Shown here: one piece after another, positions 1 to 12,500 of the stretch
Layout of the letters: each line of letters begins with the position of its first letter
Position numbering within the stretch: position 1 is the first letter of the stretch
DNA from: Oopsacas minuta
Taxonomy: Eukaryota > Porifera > Hexactinellida > Lyssacinosida > Leucopsacidae
Assembly: GCA_024704765.1 (NCBI GenBank)
Contig: JAKMXF010000155.1
Span: 248,001-312,000 of the forward strand
Direction: 5' to 3'
DNA length: 64,000 bases
Position numbers and translations under genes: made by a program
Notes under the pieces: model-generated
The model's database searches: none
The model's input: the letters and a program-made list of their open reading frames with translations, nothing else
Told to the model about the DNA's origin: nothing

Positions 1-947
1 TTATCCTTGGTGATTGGTGATAGAAAGCACCTTAAATCCAAATAATAGAAAGTTCTTGGCTGTGAAATCGGGATGGGAAGTTACTTGTTGATAAAAGCGG
101 TGGGAACCTGACCCATCTAACCCATCGATATCCGAATCTTAAGTAGTTGGTCATCACTGTTAATGGGAGTATTTGTGAATATTATCCTATTCACTGTGTG
201 AGTGAGTAATCTGTGATAGGAAATGCCAATTTCCAACCGGATACTATCTTTCCACTATTTCCATCTCATCAATTAGACAAATTTGACTACGATGGATTGC
301 GACTCTATTGTAACCAGGTAGTGTGATATCCTCATTAATTAATATACGTCTTAGATCGATGTGTTTTGACTTCCCAATTTCTAATGAGTCTAGTAAGAAG
401 CAAGACGAATCTAAAGAGACTTTCCTGTTGAAATTTCCTAATCCATGACTCCCGGCAATTACATTTTTGCTGATATTAGCGGTGCTAACATCATGTTCTT
501 CCTGTGAATACAACAACAGTAAGTAACTAGAAATCATCTTAGGTGAAATTTCTTCCCGTTGTGCGACAGTTTCCAGATGTAATCTCAGGATGGCTAATCG
601 ATATCGCATACCTTTATTACTTAATTCGCTGATGTGCTTCCGAGATACTCGACTAAAGTCTTCCTCGAATACAATTGTAGATTCCTTGAAGGGTCTATCT
701 TCATTTGAAGACTGTGGAATGTCATCCATTTGAGGATCCCTACAAAAGAACAATTCATCCCAAGTTGCTAAGTCCTTCTTTTTCAAATATATTTTTCTTT
801 CAGACTTAATATTTGAAAAAATTTTCGGCGGAAAAGGTCACAATTGGACTCCTCAAGATTATATTTAGTAATAAACTGACGAGCAATCGTACTAAACGCT
901 TTCTCCGAGTTGGACATATAGAAATTGAAGGCTTCTTTGTTGTTCAT
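1..947 (-). pseudogene. RAG1-like transposase gene, copy A (N-terminal half, cut by the window edge)
   Basis: The coding sequence runs leftwards from an ATG at 947 (MNNKEAFNFYMSNSEKAF) and leaves the window at base 1. A break near 786 (stop/frame change) separates the first 58 codons from a 180-codon open stretch ending near 244. About 120 bases further on is the motif DGLDGSGSHRFYQQ, one base out of frame with the preceding LLKIRI, so a single-base deletion separates them. The motif matches the first catalytic-Asp region of RAG1-like proteins and the same region of copy B (SDGLDGSGCHRVYQQ). Both copies begin MNN..AF.FY, which supports this start. The C-terminal half lies outside the window. 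Family assignment is from memory of RAG1-like proteins; homology of the two copies is seen directly. Confidence 0.68.
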
Positions 948-1890
948 TAGGACGGAGTAAAATTGAAACTAATTAATAATCAACCATAAGATAAAATTTG
1001 TTCCTAACATAAGGGCTGTAAATTACGGGACAACCAGTAGAAATAGACGCAAAACTCAATTAGCGCCAAGTTGCGCCAGGCTAGAACTAAGTTTATTTTG
1101 TTTTAAATATAACTTTCTTCAAAATACAATCCATTTTACAACGGGCGACAACAGGCAAAGATAGTTGTGGCATTTCAAACTCAATTGACCAAACATAAAT
1201 TCACCAAAATTATTTGGAATTTCTACCTAGTTTATTCTAAAAGCTAATATTATAATTTCCTAGTCATGTATTTCATTATAATGGCCACATAAAGTACTTC
1301 AATATGACAGGCTACAATTTTCATATACAAAACTAACACACGAATATGTGTCAAATTCCTTTGGCTACTTTGAGAAACCTTGATTTCTGTATTTTCATCG
1401 TGTTGAAGTTACTCATCTATAAACAACTATTGTTCAAAAGTAAGACTATCAAATATCATTACATGCTGTATTTCTGGGTTTCCGAGTATGCTGAATAAGA
1501 TAGGATAATTAGATATCAAAATATCACTGTCAAATATTTCGCAATTTCAACCTGTCGTGCCATTGTGCAGAGCATTAAGCGTTCCTCATTTTTGGAGCGC
1601 GCTTTCGCTTCGCGCTCTTGCACTGAAAGAAAACGCGTTCCAACTTCCGCTTGTTACTCAGATAAGGACTGCACTCCGGATCCTGCCCAGGGTCTCTGAA
1701 ATCGTGATCTCGTTGAAAAATATACAGAGCCTAAGAAATTTATAGGTTGGGCATAGAAAATTATGTAAATTACAAAACTCTTATTAAAAAATTTCCATCA
1801 CATGAATTTTTGCAATTCAGTTTTTTTAACTTGGTGTCAAAACTTCATTTTCCAGAATTATTCCGTAAATAAAGGACCATAACAACAAAA
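948..1890. other. Intergenic, no gene recognised; small GC-rich hairpin
   Basis: AT-rich sequence without a recognisable coding region. The exception in base composition is 1555-1720, which is clearly GC-richer and contains a small hairpin with a perfect 7-bp stem GAGCGCG (1595-1601) / CGCGCTC (1611-1617). A short open frame crosses it but has no recognisable motif. Confidence 0.5.
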
Positions 1891-3378
1891 TTACAAATAA
1901 ATTAGACCATGATATGTAGTTTGTGAAATTGGCCTCACAACTGCTTTGAACACAAATTGAGGGAAATTTTCAACATCTTCATTGCATTTGTATCTATTCC
2001 AGACCTTCAAAAAGGTAGAGTGAGAAGATTCAACAGCTTGTTCTGAGACATACTCCAGACTCTTTCCCGAAGGAGGGTAGTTTTGAACTAGGGTACAATG
2101 TGGCGGAAAACAACATGGACTTTAGTTGAACATGGTAGCCCTGTTCTATTAAAAGTCTCTTCGAATTGATGAATCTGATCAATGTATTCACTTGCAATAT
2201 TTGTCCCGAAGCATGATGCAACCACATCACTAAATATCTTTAGGGAAATGAAGGCAGAGTTTGATGGATGAAAAGCAAGTCAATTACACATCCGAGCAGT
2301 TTACGTTTTGCATTTCCCTCGGATGCATTCCATGGTATGTGCTCTGTTGAATGCTATTATTTCTTAGTAGAGATTTGTACGTGAGTATCTTTTCCTCAGA
2401 CATTGTAGTTAGTATGGCATCATGCAACTTTTGTCCAACTCCTAAGATCAAATGCAACTCTGGACTATTGAATATATCCATTTTATTTTACATGCATTTT
2501 CCTATTGGAGGGAAATCTTCCACGCCCATACAATCAATTGTGTTTCTCGATCAATACTGTAGACCGTAGAAAGTTTGTCGAACATATTTGAGTGTAGAAG
2601 AGACGATTTGCATGTATTCTGGGTCTCGTTAAACCTGGGCGACTATCTCAAGTAGACCAAATGCATGGATACCGCCCCACCACCAAACCGTTTCGAAATA
2701 CAGCCAGCTCTGAGATCAACGGTAAGTGTGACATCATCGTTTGTCAACAATTGCTTATTTTGATTGTTCTGAAACATTCGCTTAAAGTTATAACAATTTT
2801 CAGAGACTTTGCTAACCCAAAGATAGAAAGGTTATCTACAAATTCTCATTCCTTAAACTGAGTACAAGTTTAAGAAAATCTCGTCCATTATTAAGGCCGA
2901 GCTTATATTTCAATCGTTGCAGACTATCGCTTAATGTTTTACCATATAATATTTCTAGTAATGCATTAATCTCATTACATCTTACAACAAAAGTTTCTTT
3001 AATATCAGTTTGATACTTTAATTTACTGTGATCATGACTAACGGAAATGCACTCCATAATATTCATATAGAATTCTTTTTTCTTCTCATAGTAATATCCA
3101 ATTGTTGGACAATCAATTCCTGAGTCTTGCAATACTGAAGACGGTTTTGTAAATTGATTGCTCGACATTTCACAAGTTAATTTTTGTACACTAAACATTT
3201 GCCTGAAGACAATTTTGATCTATAGTTAGGGGTCTAAATACTTTTGTGCATTGTTACCTAATTTTGATAACTTATCAGCTGATTCCCTGAATAACTGTTC
3301 CGAAGTGAGCTTAATATTGCCAACTTTGGCTCAGCACCTACGATAAACCTTAAATTTAGCAACCTCATATGTATCCAT
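1891..3378 (-). pseudogene. Unnamed transposase-like gene of a repeat family known from cnidarians and other invertebrates (decayed)
   Basis: A continuous but broken gene can be read leftwards from an ATG at 3378 (MDTYEVAKFKVYRRC) to a stop at 1891, about 495 codons. In order: LTSEQLFRESADKLSKLGNN; LGLNNGRDFLKLVLSL; VTLTVDLRAG; SPELHLILGVGQKLHDAIL; YHGM then EGNAKRKLLG in another frame; STKVHVVFRHIVP; VSEQAVESSHSTFLKVWN; final FKAVVRPISQ. At least three frame changes and several stops are present, so it is dead. I know this domain order from many unnamed, repetitive proteins in Hydra and other invertebrates, where the first motif is usually DGG and here is NNG. The acidic positions (VDLR; SEQAVES) look like a DDE-type arrangement, but that is inference. 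Confidence 0.62.
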
Positions 3379-5482
3379 AATTGAGTTAAATATGTTTACG
3401 TAGTTGGTAAGGTTGTTTATGTATAAAATTTTATGTTAGCTAATACAATTTGTTGGGTATTATAGTTAATATTTAGTAATGACCACAAATAGTATGATAT
3501 TGTGCATGAATTTGTGAATAAATTGGTTATTAGTTATTTTTTGTTGCAATAATGACTAAAACCACATTATTTTACCGTATACAATTAAATTATTGAATAA
3601 AAACACTATCTCGTAATAATGAAAGATTTCAAATTCCAAACAGCAGAAATCAGAACTAAAGAGTTGACAGCTAATTTAGATACGACTCCATTAAAATCAC
3701 ATTTACAAAGAATCTTGTGATGGAATATTTTCTTCAAAACAAGTTCGAATTCTACCTAAAATTCTGTACCCTACCTGTAAATTTAGCACGGTCCGTATTT
3801 TTTCGACCGAGATCACGATTTCAGATACCCGTGGGGCTAGAAAATTTCGAATTCGAAATAGATAAACAAATTGAGTCAGGGCAATGTTAAATAACAGTCA
3901 ATAATTCATTCAGGCATATTATCGTATGTATATTCAAATATTCGCCGTATTTCCAGGATTTCCAATTGCATTATTAGTTCTCAGTCAGTCTAAACAAGTT
4001 CAGATGATGCGGACCACCTTGGCTACGCCTCTGAATAGGAAGTATATAATGTGAAGCAACAATATAGAGGTAGGGAAACTATCATGGATGTGAACTATCC
4101 TTGGTTCTGATAATAGAGATAAGTAAACTGTCACCGTAAGGTAGCTGTAATACAACAGGACGAAGGGTGGAATTGTATACCAATTGATATCGTTTAGTTC
4201 CCTAATAAATTTAGTACAGTTTGAGGGGCTGATTAATACGGTACCAGGGGCCCGTAGCCACTGATAAGGTTGGTAAGGTTTCAACCTGACCACTTTTGCT
4301 TACTGAATTCCCAATATGGCACCACTCAGTTAGGTTGGTTAGGCTAACCTGACTTCTCAGTCAGGTTGGTTTGGTTAACCTGACCACTGGAATTTGATTG
4401 CAACGGCCCTGGGTACGTACCTCCATGTTGATTGGAATTTTCTCGGCTGTATTGGGGACTATAATTTCTCTTAGCGGCCTTGCTTGGGGTGTATTGTTTA
4501 ATCTGTCGTGATAAACTTTCTGAATATAGACTAAGATTAGGTCAACCAAAATCTTACTTTCGCTCAAAACATATACAACTGGAATCCCTTTACTTCATGA
4601 TATGCTGGTGGTGTAATTATCCAGCTGGGGCCTGGGAGGAGTAGCCCCTGGACGACAAGTCCCATTTATCACAATATTAGTCGCCTTTGTACTGTGGATG
4701 ACTTCGAAATTCGGAATTAATACTTTGAACTGCGTAATGCACATTTGGCATCGAAAGTTACGGTTAACCTATGTAAGTACGTTGCCTAATTGTGTATGTG
4801 AATATGTGGTACACATTCCACAAGGAAATATTCAGAAAAATTCTATAATTATAAGTTTTGTTTCAACTACGATAAATGTTTCATAAGCAAATTCTGTTGT
4901 CTGGCTCATAATAGTTGTACAGGCAAGGCTGGGGAAAGGATCAGGCAGGTCAGGTAATTGCCTGACCACTCGTTGGCTTACCCTTTACATTTGTTTGAGG
5001 CAGCTATGAACACTTAGCATCTTTGCCTGACCATTTATAATTTGCTGCCGCCGAGCCAGAACGAACCACGGCCTTAAAATCTCAAGGAATAAACAATATT
5101 ACTAATGCTTAATCTATCTTGATGAGAAATTATGTGAAAGTCAAGTTATAGTGGTTACTATAAAGCTATATTATTGTGATAATAATATTATGCAAGAAAT
5201 TTTTATGAAAGGTGTATTTATCGAAATTTTAGGTTTTCACATTGCTTTAAGGTGTGTGGATACCAAAAGTACCATTATTTGTGTATTCCATCGATTGTTA
5301 GATCAGAATCGAAACTTCTTCAATAAATCCAAAATACATATTAATCATATTTCATCCCCTAAACAAATGCTCTTGAATCTCCTAAATACGAATGCATTCC
5401 TTAAATATATGAGATTTTACAGTATTATACCAATATTATACTATATAACGGTATAAGTGAAGTATAAGTTAAAAATGTTGTT
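3379..5482. other. Intergenic AT-rich sequence, no gene recognised
   Basis: No recognisable coding sequence. Short open frames (about 4000-4293, 4361-4567, 5151-5456) have no motif and look like chance. The stretch 4920-5060 is richer in G and C and carries another CAGGCAGGTCAGG / CCTGACC arrangement related in style to the repeat cluster at 4263-4390. Confidence 0.5.
4263..4390. repeat. Cluster of GGTTGGT...AACCTGACC repeats with hairpin
   Basis: Three versions of GGTTGGT-n-AGGTT-n-AACCTGAC occur close together (near 4268, 4330 and 4360). Between the last two is a perfect 8-bp stem AACCTGAC / GTCAGGTT with a 6-base loop. No coding frame or element terminus was recognised. It may be the remnant of a small fold-back element. 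Confidence 0.45.
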
Positions 5483-7144
5483 TCAACATTTTCTTTTGTG
5501 TATATTCGGAGCATCGCGTATCAAACGCCACAAGTAATCTCCCATCATACGTTCGTCCCACTTTCCCTGATATTTCTTTCTCATGACTAACATGTCTTGG
5601 TGGGAAGGTTCACCTTGTTCTTCGCTCACATCTCCCAATTTTGGACTGAAAAAGCCCAAGTGTGAGTGTAAATATTGTAGTTTGAGTGACATTCTACATC
5701 CTTGATTTTGATAACTTGCAATTAAGCTATCAACGAGTTCTTCATAATTTTCTGACTTTCTATTCCCCAAAATCCACTAACTACAAGCCTAAATGCTTGC
5801 CAAGCTCTCTTTTCAACAACATTCATTTTGCTTTCTAACTCGCTACACGCTAACATCCAACTAATTTGAGGCCGAACGAAGATTCCATTTCTTACTTTCC
5901 CTCAGACAGTTTTGGAAACATTGAATGTATATGTTCGAGGGCATCACTATCGGGATTCAGAGATTTGATGAATTGCTTCACAACCCCTAACTTTATGCGA
6001 AGTGGTAGCAACAAAACATTCTCTTGTTGAACAAGAGCATTGTGAATGATGTTGTGTGTTTCTAGAATTAGCTCCTCTCTGACGGGCCAATTTTATTTAA
6101 CGTAGTGCTGGTCATCTGCCCTACTATTTCACAAACAAAGAAAGGAAGCAGGAATGTTTTGTATAACCAGCCTGTAATGCAAGTAGAAATCCTAGCATGT
6201 TGAAGTCGCCACAAACATCCCATTTGTGTGTTTGGTAGTTGATCACCTCCATCATATGTTTCACATTGTTATAATCTTCCCTTAAATGAACTGAGTGAGC
6301 TAGGAGAATTGTTGGAAATTCGTTGCCATTGTGAAGCAAAGCACCTTTTAGACTTCTTGTAGAGCTATCAATGAAGAGACGCCAATGTGAAGGGTTGTAT
6401 TCCACATCAATCTCGTTAAAAAGGCCATCCACATCAAACAGTAACGCAAAGAATTGGAAAGCGAAATTTGTAGAAAGATGCAAAATTATGATGTCGTTTT
6501 CTGTAGATAGATATCTAGACAACTAGGATCAAGTAAACTCCACTCTCTAAGGCGAAATCTAAAAAGCTCCACTTTAGATTATGTCAGACCTAATTCTCTA
6601 ACCAAGTCTAATAGTTCTTGCTAATTAGAAAAGTGTGGTTTCCATGATAAGTCTTCGTCGAAGCTGATACAACCTTCCTCACTAGAAGATATGTACTCAG
6701 GTTCAATAGCTCATTCTTAGAAAGGAGAAATCGGAATTGGCAGATCTTGATTGTGCGATGCTGGGGCAATAGACGATGGAATGTTCGGGTAAACAATATA
6801 TTTTTCTATCTTTTTCTTTTATATTTTGTAATATCTACTATATAAAAGTAGCAGTCATCATGGTGGTTAACTGGTTCTCTCTTAATTCGAGGTATTGCAA
6901 ATGGCATACACCTTTGGGTTCCACGTAGCCATCCTTCTAAGGTGGAACGACATGATCCACAGCAGAAGTGAGGAGACCACATTTTGTCTTGATCACCCAT
7001 TGGCATGCCAAAATAGGCATACTAAGCAATACACAATTTTGTACCGGGTGTTATATTATGCTTGACTTGTCTACGTCCAATGTAGTACCCGCAAACATGG
7101 CAAAACGAATCTGGTGACAGCGTGCAAATTCTACTGGCAGCCAT
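5483..7144 (-). pseudogene. Unnamed arthropod-type repeat-family gene with CxxC zinc motifs, near full length, decayed
   Basis: A nearly full-length gene of about 550 codons reads leftwards from ATG 7144 (MAASRICTLSPDSFCHVCG). In order: a Cys-rich N-terminus (CHVCG, then CCGSCRSTLEGWLRG and AIPRIKREPVNHHDDCYF); QELLDLVRELGLT and KVELFRFRLREWSLL; NPSHWRLFIDSSTRSLKGAL; WDVCGDFNMLGFLLALQAGY; LPLRIKLGVVKQFIKSL; MSLKLQYLHSHLGFF; DVSEEQGEPSHQDM; KKYQGKWDERMMGDYLWRL. Single in-frame stops and frame changes (for example after KLCIA, near 6520-6620, near 6095 and near 5900) disable it. I recognise the family as an abundant unnamed repeat-borne protein of arthropods and other invertebrates. It has no established function. 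Acidic residues in FIDSS, CGDF and SEEQGE could form a DDE site, which is inference. Confidence 0.68.
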
Positions 7145-8934
7145 CAACAAACATTATCTGTAGACAACAATTTATCTAAGTATATCAATATTTGAAATGA
7201 ATATAATGTCATGCCATTGTATAATGGGTAATATGAAGCGAAAATCAAAAACGTAGAATTTTGACATTTTTACTAAATTTATTGACGATACATTAAAAGC
7301 ATAGTCAAATTCGAATTCCTCACTTCAGAATCGTCTAGAATACAGGGAAATAACTAAATAAACAAAAAGTTGTTACACTGTGTAAAATGCAATAGAAAAT
7401 TCGAAAAAATAATATATATTTTAGGTAATGGCTGATGATAGTGTGATACAAGCTTGGAAATATATTAGCTATAATAGAAATACAAATTAGTCAAACTATG
7501 ACTGAATAAGACTGCGAGTAATCTACTATACTAGACTAAATGTTAATCTGTTATGGTTGTTCTAGCACGTTGCTAGTCGTCACAATAGTGTAGGTAGGTG
7601 AAGGGTACAACAAATTTAGTCGAAAGAATAGATTCAACTTATCTCAAAGAAGATAATTCTTCCAGCAACAAAATTTTCGGAAAAGATGCCCACTTGTGCA
7701 TCCTAGTTATAAATGGAATGAAACCTGCTATTGCAAGCAGTATTGAAAATTTAGAGTAGTGCCATTTACAAGATCGACCTCGGCGATCCCAAAATTTGCC
7801 TGATATTTCTTACATATTTAACTTGATAGACGATATTATCCTCTGTTCTGTTCAAACGTCGAGAAAATCGTTTATTTGATACAATGAGTTATCCCTAATA
7901 GTGAACCAGTGGGGAATGGGGTTCTAAGCGACAATAGGGGAACCCTGGACAATGAGAGAACTCTAAGTGAACTACTCATACGAGATTTTTGTTTGAACAA
8001 GTGAACAATTAGAAAACCAGGCAAATTCGAGAAGATCCAATGTAATCTATATTACCTACAGATTACAGATGATGATTAATCATGGAAGTTAACTCGTTTG
8101 CATTTAGAAAACCGTAATCTATTCAGTTATTCTTGAAGAAATTTCAACCATAAAATCATAGAATATGTCATCAAGAATTCGTCATGATATGTTACGTCGA
8201 AGGTAATCAATATACCAAATTTGCGACCATTGTGCAATATCCGCCTAGATTTTTTCCTTCCCTAATTTCCGATCTCCTTTCTTTGCCAGAGGGATGTAAT
8301 TATCTAGCCGAAAGGTGGTCAGTATAATTTTCGTGATCAGAATGGTGAAAAGTTGTTCTTGATTCGTTATTACGTATTATGTAGTATTCTCTACAAAATT
8401 GAGTAAATTGATTGCGACAACCGTGAAAAGTCAAAACAAATGCTTTGCATAGTAGAATATATTGCGATTTACAAGGCGATATGCACAACGAGCAACAAGT
8501 TTCAAAATTTTATCAAGAAAAACTTTTCTGTTCTGTTCCGTTAATATGGGAAGCCCAACCGCCCCAAAGTTGAGTATCCATAATGTAATTAACTAATTTA
8601 TGGTGATTGATAGGCTTCCGGATAAGGCTGGCTGAAAGTGGGACATGCTCACCGGCCCATTTTGTTTTATGGTGGAGCTGAATCTGGATTTACGCACGAA
8701 TTTCAGTGTTGGCCAGCGCCCACCAAAAATGACTCCAGTTGGGCCTATGGCTATGGGCTTCAATTCACGGTAAGGAATGGATGTTTCGCATACTTTTTGT
8801 TGAATAAGTTTCAAACATGTTTGTTTGTTGTATATTTGGCATTGTAAATCACAGAATATTGTATCATGACTGTTGTCAACCATTTGTTTGAACTTTCACC
8901 TTGGTGGTTATCAACTATATTAATTTTGTAGCAG
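7145..8934. other. Intergenic AT-rich sequence, no gene recognised
   Basis: No coding sequence, element terminus or tandem array was recognised. Open frames around 8300-8488 and on both strands at 8593-8883 overlap each other and show no family motif, so I treat them as chance. Confidence 0.5.
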
Positions 8935-9505
8935 TTGAAGAATGTTGATGTTTTAATAGAATCTTTGTAAAACACGTGATGAGAATATTTATTTATATTA
9001 AATACAAACTGAATTTTGTAAACACAAGCATAAAATTGTAAATAAATTTACGTTTTCATAATATCGCCAAGCAACCATAATATTTATACAAAATTTTGAA
9101 AAGATAATTTTTTTAAATATTTGAAAAATTTAAAGTAATTGAAACTACTGACGTGAATTTTCGGGAACCTCCTGGAAATCGCATTATTTTATAGAGAATT
9201 AAAAATGCTATATTATAAAACTCAGAGATAACTTGACAGAACGCGAAAGATGAAGTCATGAAACTTCGAAGTTGAGTAACGATAGAAATATCTAACAGAA
9301 AAATGTGTCTAAACATTTGAGCTATTTAAGGATTTATTATTAGAATTCTGCTTATGTAATCACAATAATAAGAGAATAGTCGAAAATGCAATTGAATGAA
9401 GTCTTTGGAATGTATTAGTTACTTAGATACTGGAGTTTAAGTTCATTGATATAAATGAATACCTGTGGTTTTCAAGAACAATTTCTGAGCAAGAAATTGT
9501 CAAGG
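8935..9505 (+). repeat. Dispersed repeat, copy 1 (partner at 35035-35605)
   Basis: About 570 bases match 35035-35605 in the same orientation, with scattered substitutions and small gaps. Shared blocks include TTTGTAAACACAAGCATA, GACAGAACGCGA and TCTTTGGAATGTATTAG. No open frame is conserved and I see no clear terminal repeats. It is probably a non-autonomous element or a segment of a longer one. Confidence 0.72.
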
Positions 9506-12334
9506 AACCGTAGTACAAGGTGCTCATTTGAATTTTGTGGTGGTATTGGATAATATATAGATGTAATTTTTGGCTTAAAAAGAACAACCAAATCTTAAAT
9601 AAATAGCCCACAGTACGAATGGTGTTCGAAATATATATTTTCATATTAAATACTTGACCCCACCTAATAAATTATGCTTTAAATAAATATTCCTTCAGCC
9701 TAAAGTTAGTACCGAACTGGACATGCTTAAAATAGCCTTATATTGTAAGAATAAATATGTATTCATACTAGTATTCTATATACCATCATGAGAATGTATA
9801 TAACTACTCTAAAAATATCCACTAGTTGCATTTATTATGAAAAGAGTTACCATATTAGAGATGCTCAAGTCATCATATCTTCCTTCTCTTCATTATTTGA
9901 AACGGAAACTTACAGCGTTCAATTATTCTTAGTGATAATCAAAACCCATTTTTTCTCATCGTTAAATAACGTACAGCGGAAGAAATTTTATAGTAATCAA
10001 GCTCTATACAGACGAAACCGGAATAGAAGTAAATGGCCACTTTTTAGCGAGTCCCTTTGATGGCCGTTAAAGACTAGTTTACTGTACTTCCAATAGTAGC
10101 AAGTAGAATAATCTAAAACAAACAACGTGAAATAAGTTATATATTAAGCTTAGTGATATTTCATTCAAGGCCATAACATTATAACTACGAACCCATTAGA
10201 CAGGGTGATACTGACTATATTTAACTCCATGACTGTGTATATCTTCATTGGTGGTAATATAAATTTATACCAACAAACCAAGGAATGGCCTAGAATATAA
10301 TCCTTGCTTAGAGATATATGATCGTAATCATTAAGGAGCAGATTCCTTTCAAAGTCATAGATAGATGAATTAGAATGAGTTGTGGTTGTTAAAGAAATGA
10401 TGTTAAATATTTCGCTTTAGGAGAGATTTCAACTTAATTATTGATTCTGATCTCATCACCTCTTGCAAACTGACCAAAAAGACGGCACCACTCAGTTGAC
10501 GATAATGCGAAACCTCCTCTCAAGTGGATCAGTTTGCAAACGTCAAGTTAATACATAATCATAACCTTCTGAAAGTAAGTCAAGAGATAATTCAGAGATG
10601 GCATAGTTGGTCTGGATTAACACTTTGAATGTTTGCTTAGACAATCCAAATATTCCCGAGTCCTTCCAAGTCATTAGCCAATTATTAAATGAACAAAGTA
10701 ACTCTCTTTTAGAGTCATCGGTAACTAAAGCATTACCTTGAAGGAGAAGTTAATAACTTTCCTTCGAATTGACAAAGAGCCACCAAATGCGAATTAGATT
10801 AAAAAATCCAGGAGTAGCTTCCTCTTTAGAAATAAGCGAAGGGCCCTTATAGTTAATTCTTGGAAAATAGTAAGAGCTAAGAAAACAGATTGTTTGTTAT
10901 TTTCTGAATGAAGTACAGAGTAGTTGATCTTATATGCAGCACGGAGGTGTGCAGATAAGCTTAAGTCTTTCTCGTGAATTGTATGAAAGTGGGACAGTAC
11001 AAATCCTGATTGAAAGGAAATATTGAGATTTGCAGAGTAAAATGGAAGGATGGAATATCAAAAAATTTATTTACTAATAGATTATGCCTGGTGTTTTTGA
11101 TCAGGTGGCAGCTATCAAAGAGAAGATAAATAGACTCATTCGGGAGGTAAGGGTTAATTATCTTATAATCTTTGTCCTGAGCTTGGTAATTCGCAAAGAA
11201 ACGAGTGTGAGCATTCACGTTTGTTGGGTGGTTAACTGAAACGATTGTCCTAATTCTGAACGAGATTGCGTGAGTAATAACAGTAACACCTATCCAGATT
11301 CTGATAAACAATATCACCTGTGTTTTTAATCAACTGAATATCATTGATAATAGTTTGTTTAGGCCACCGAATCCCTAATATTGATATTCGGTTGGTAAGC
11401 GGATATTACCATTCGCTTAATATTTTTCAGTTGAACAAAATATTGAACAATTTGGTTGCAATCTTGAATAAAACACATACTTCGGATCACGAAAATTGGT
11501 GGAATTCAGTATTCTTACCCACACCTAAATCCATTGGATCAGGGAATTCGTTCGGATTAACGAGATTAAGTTTAGCTAGAGATGATTATTGCTGGGTTGG
11601 GAATACCTTTTTCACAAAATTTTTGTAAGTATATATTTTATTACCACACGTTGCCCAATAATAAGATAGTCATCGAACTACATATTCAATTCCTGTTTGC
11701 AAAAATCTCACAATGGGACGGAACAATTCCGATAGTATATTTGAATCCTAAGGCTCTGTGTTACCTCAGTATGAACATTTTCGAAAGGTTCCATCAAATT
11801 TGATTGGCTTAGTAGCAGTTTCATAAATATGCCAAAAGTGGAACACATCAAATATGTATTTGCCACTTCATTAGCTCATTACCTATTCAATGCGTACTAT
11901 GTGGCTAAAATATCGAATTATAAAATTTTAAGGAATTTAGTCAAGATAATGTTAACTACCACAATGATATAGTTCTTTCATGTATTCTATCGTATGGATA
12001 TTCAAAAATTCACCAAATAGCCAGGATATGTAATTGTACATTAGTTTTGTTGAAATAATTATTCTCGGTTAGTGTATTAGTGAGTAGTTCATAGAAATCT
12101 CAGAAACGTATTTATCAGAATACGTAGATTGCGATTTTGACACTAGATAAACTTTCATTCATAAGTTTCTAGTCTATTTACCATCAAGAATAGGCCAATT
12201 ATAGCAGTAGTTCCCTACATTTTTCACCTGTGGATCCCCTATACTTACTTATCTTATTCTGTGGACCCCAAGTTGGGAACGAACCTAATATAGTTTATTT
12301 AGGATGGAAATTTTAGATAGGGCTGAATACTTTT
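9506..12334. other. AT-rich intergenic stretch, no gene recognised
   Basis: I could not recognise a gene. One 11-bp perfect inverted repeat, TTGCAAACTGA (10463-10473) / TCAGTTTGCAA (10529-10539), is the only compact structure noted. Open frames at 9788-10060, 10961-11317 and 11344-11803 are AT-rich and without motifs. Confidence 0.5.
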
Positions 12335-12500
12335 CTCTTGGCAGGGTAGAATGTACTAACAGGCTTCGCTTGCATTGTCACTGCGCGACAGCTTTGTGCT
12401 TCCGATTTAGCGTATGTATGAAACACCAAATTTTTACATTCTCTTGGTCGCGACCCAACGGAAAGTACTAAGCACTATGCGCTTCGAGGTTGAATTTTAG
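12335..12500 (+). repeat. Dispersed short repeat with GCGAC boxes, copy 1
   Basis: This segment shares ordered blocks with 27330-27480 and 41245-41385: a CTTCGCT block, GTCACTGCGCGACAGC, GATTT..GC.TATGTATGAAACA, TTGGTC.C.ACG.GAC and CTAAGCACTA. It is GC-richer than its surroundings and about 150 bases long, like a SINE or small MITE, but I cannot find A and B boxes or TIRs. The copies are diverged. Confidence 0.45.

Noticed and set aside
4000-4293. 97-codon minus-strand frame as a small membrane protein
   Set aside because: Hydrophobic residues reflect AT-rich codons; no motif, homologue or upstream signal.
8593-8883. Overlapping frames on both strands as a gene
   Set aside because: Neither frame shows a family motif and they shadow each other.
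10961-11803. Series of open frames as small genes
   Set aside because: AT-rich chance frames on both strands without conserved blocks.
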